6,976 nucleotides of DNA, taken from assembly GCA_030691435.1 (NCBI GenBank), contig JAUYEK010000423.1:1-6976 (forward strand), read 5' to 3'. Below are positions 6,030 to 6,976 of this stretch, piece after piece. Position 1 is the first letter of the stretch. Each line of letters opens with the position of its first letter. A program made the position numbers and the translations under genes. The notes beneath the pieces were generated by a model, which worked only from the letters and a program-made list of their open reading frames with translations, was not told the DNA's origin and ran no database searches. This DNA is from Sulfuricella sp. GTDB taxonomy: Bacteria; Pseudomonadota; Gammaproteobacteria; Burkholderiales; Sulfuricellaceae.

Positions 6030-6875
6030 ATGAACAAATTTTTCACCCTGTTTTTCGTTGCACTGATCAGCTTCGGCCTGACCGCCCAGGATGCCGACGC
6101 CAAACGCATGGGTGGCGGCAGCAGCATCGGCAAACAGCGCTCGACCACATCCCAACAGACGGCAACGCCGCCCAAACCGGCTCAAGCCCCTGCGGCGGCG
6201 CCGGCCCCGGCTGGCGGCAACAAATGGCTCGGCCCGCTGGCAGGCCTGGCAGCGGGCGGCCTGCTCGCCTCCATGTTCATGGGCGGCGGCTTGGGCGGCC
6301 TGGCTGGCGGCATCGGCAACATCCTGATGATTCTCGCCCTGGTTGGCGGCGCGTTCTTTATTTTCCGCATGTTGAAGAAGCCACAGCCGCAGCCGATGCA
6401 GTATGCCGGCAATATTGAGCGGAACACCGTGTCCGACATGGTGGCCACCGGCGGCTCTGCCGCGCCAAGCGCCGCCATGATGCAGGCCAACACCGGCTCC
6501 CGCCCGGCCTGGTTCGAGGACGAGCCTTTCCTGCGCGAAGCAAAAAAGCAGTTTCTCCGCCTGCAGGACGCCAACGACCGCGGCGACATCAACGACATCC
6601 GCGAGTACGTCACGCCGGAAATGTATGCCGAAATCAGCATGCAAATTCAGGAACGCAATGGCCGGGCAAATAAAACTGAAGTGGTGACGCTCAATGCCGA
6701 GATCGCCGATGTGGCCACCGAAGGCGACGTGGTGACCGCCAGCGTGCGCTTCTCCGGCATGATCCGCGAAGAAGCCAATGGCCCGGCTGAGGCCTTCAGC
6801 GAAATCTGGCACATCCAGAAATCCCAGTCGCTGCCCAACGCCACCTGGTTCATCTCGGGCATCCAGCAGGTCTAG
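6030..6875 (+). CDS. Exported, membrane-anchored Tim44-like domain protein
   Basis: The product is a 281-residue protein. An N-terminal signal sequence (MNKFFTLFFVALISFGLTAQDADA, one basic residue then a hydrophobic core) probably ends near residue 24. KRMGGGSSIGKQRS and a Pro/Ala/Gln-rich linker (37-62) come next. A Gly-rich hydrophobic region follows, with a membrane segment at about 94-113 (IGNILMILALVGGAFFIFRML). The soluble C-terminal domain (about 160-281, from WFEDEPFLREAKKQFLRLQDAN to ATWFISGIQQV) fits the Tim44-like/NTF2-like fold, including YVTPEMYAEI and the strand pattern ASVRFSG. In mitochondria Tim44 belongs to the import motor; the role of the bacterial relatives is not established. 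It follows ubiE by 16 bases. In related genomes, from memory, this gene sits between ubiE and ubiJ/ubiB, suggesting a link to the ubiquinone operon, but a direct role in quinone synthesis is unproven. Confidence 0.85.
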   Translation: MNKFFTLFFVALISFGLTAQDADAKRMGGGSSIGKQRSTTSQQTATPPKPAQAPAAAPAPAGGNKWLGPLAGLAAGGLLASMFMGGGLGGLAGGIGNILMILALVGGAFFIFRMLKKPQPQPMQYAGNIERNTVSDMVATGGSAAPSAAMMQANTGSRPAWFEDEPFLREAKKQFLRLQDANDRGDINDIREYVTPEMYAEISMQIQERNGRANKTEVVTLNAEIADVATEGDVVTASVRFSGMIREEANGPAEAFSEIWHIQKSQSLPNATWFISGIQQV

Positions 6876-6881
6876 AGGATG

Positions 6882-6927
6882 CCCTCTCCTCACTCCTCTC
6901 CCGCAAGCGGGAGAGGAGGCGAACGAG
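6882..6927. repeat. Pyrimidine/purine palindromic repeat, copy 2
   Basis: CTCCTCTCCCGC (6893-6904) and GCGGGAGAGGAG (6907-6918) form a perfect 12-bp stem with a two-base AA gap, so in practice a CAAG loop. The flanks CCCTCTCC... and ...GGCGAACGAG resemble the repeat at 1185-1226. It starts seven bases after the Tim44-like gene's stop. No T-run follows, so termination here would need Rho or attenuation by the hairpin alone. The remaining bases to the right edge contain nothing I can assign. Confidence 0.75.
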
Positions 6928-6976
6928 AAAGGCGCTTGTTTTGACCCCGAACGCACAGCCCGGCAGCGCGGTTTCG

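Noticed and set aside
6024..6956. Long minus-strand open frame opposite the Tim44-like gene (310 codons), and similar long frames at 460-1152, 3503-4255 and 4425-5141
   Set aside because: They are mirror frames of GC-rich real genes, with His/Arg/Ala-rich low-complexity translations, no family motifs and no ribosome binding sites.
6941..6976. Possible TTG start of the next gene (for example ubiJ) at the right edge, preceded by GAAAGG
   Set aside because: Only twelve codons are visible and they do not match a remembered UbiJ N-terminus; the rare start codon makes it unsupportable.

Overview
The window looks like a chromosomal, mostly housekeeping segment of a betaproteobacterium. The protein sequences and the gene neighbours (DUF3683-type Fe-S oxidoreductase then HIT protein; phoB-phoR; ubiE then a Tim44-like protein) resemble Nitrosomonadales/Gallionellales-type genomes. 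That placement rests on remembered family resemblance, not on a search. Codon use is GC-rich and similar across all the genes, and I see no transposase, integrase, phage, tRNA, rRNA or CRISPR sequence.

Layout, left to right. The 3' end of a large cytoplasmic Fe-S/flavin oxidoreductase gene (CCG domains) runs in from the left edge (1-638, +). It is followed by a HIT-family nucleotide hydrolase/transferase (727-1146, +). Next is a 538-residue protein that I do not recognise by name, with a helical N-terminal part and a beta-rich, possibly PilZ-like C-terminal part (1263-2879, +). Convergent to it, on the minus strand, are the phosphate-starvation two-component genes phoR (2927-4276) and phoB (4419-5108). 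phoB has a near-consensus Pho box directly upstream (5159-5178). Divergent from phoB is ubiE, the quinone-biosynthesis C-methyltransferase (5279-6013, +). It is closely followed by an exported, membrane-anchored Tim44-like protein (6030-6875, +). The last 50 bases hold no gene I can support.

How the genes work together: PhoR and PhoB form one signalling pair that senses phosphate limitation, and the Pho box indicates that PhoB controls its own transcription. ubiE and the Tim44-like gene are probably co-transcribed. In related bacteria as I remember them, this pair leads into further ubiquinone genes (ubiJ, ubiB), which would lie beyond the right edge.

The most distinctive feature is in the gaps. 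Five of the seven gene boundaries, counting the one after the last gene, carry short palindromic or tandem repeats of at least four types. One type is an A/T-rich inverted repeat (648-718 and 2888-2968), one is a pyrimidine/purine palindrome (1185-1226 and 6882-6927), one is a heptanucleotide tandem repeat (4321-4355), and one is a cloverleaf-like palindrome (4357-4402). One repeat copy supplies the last codons and the stop of phoR, another sits where the HIT gene's ribosome binding site should be, and two sit between phoB and phoR. I found no convincing new multi-gene system; these repeat/gene junctions and the 538-residue protein are what deserve a second look.
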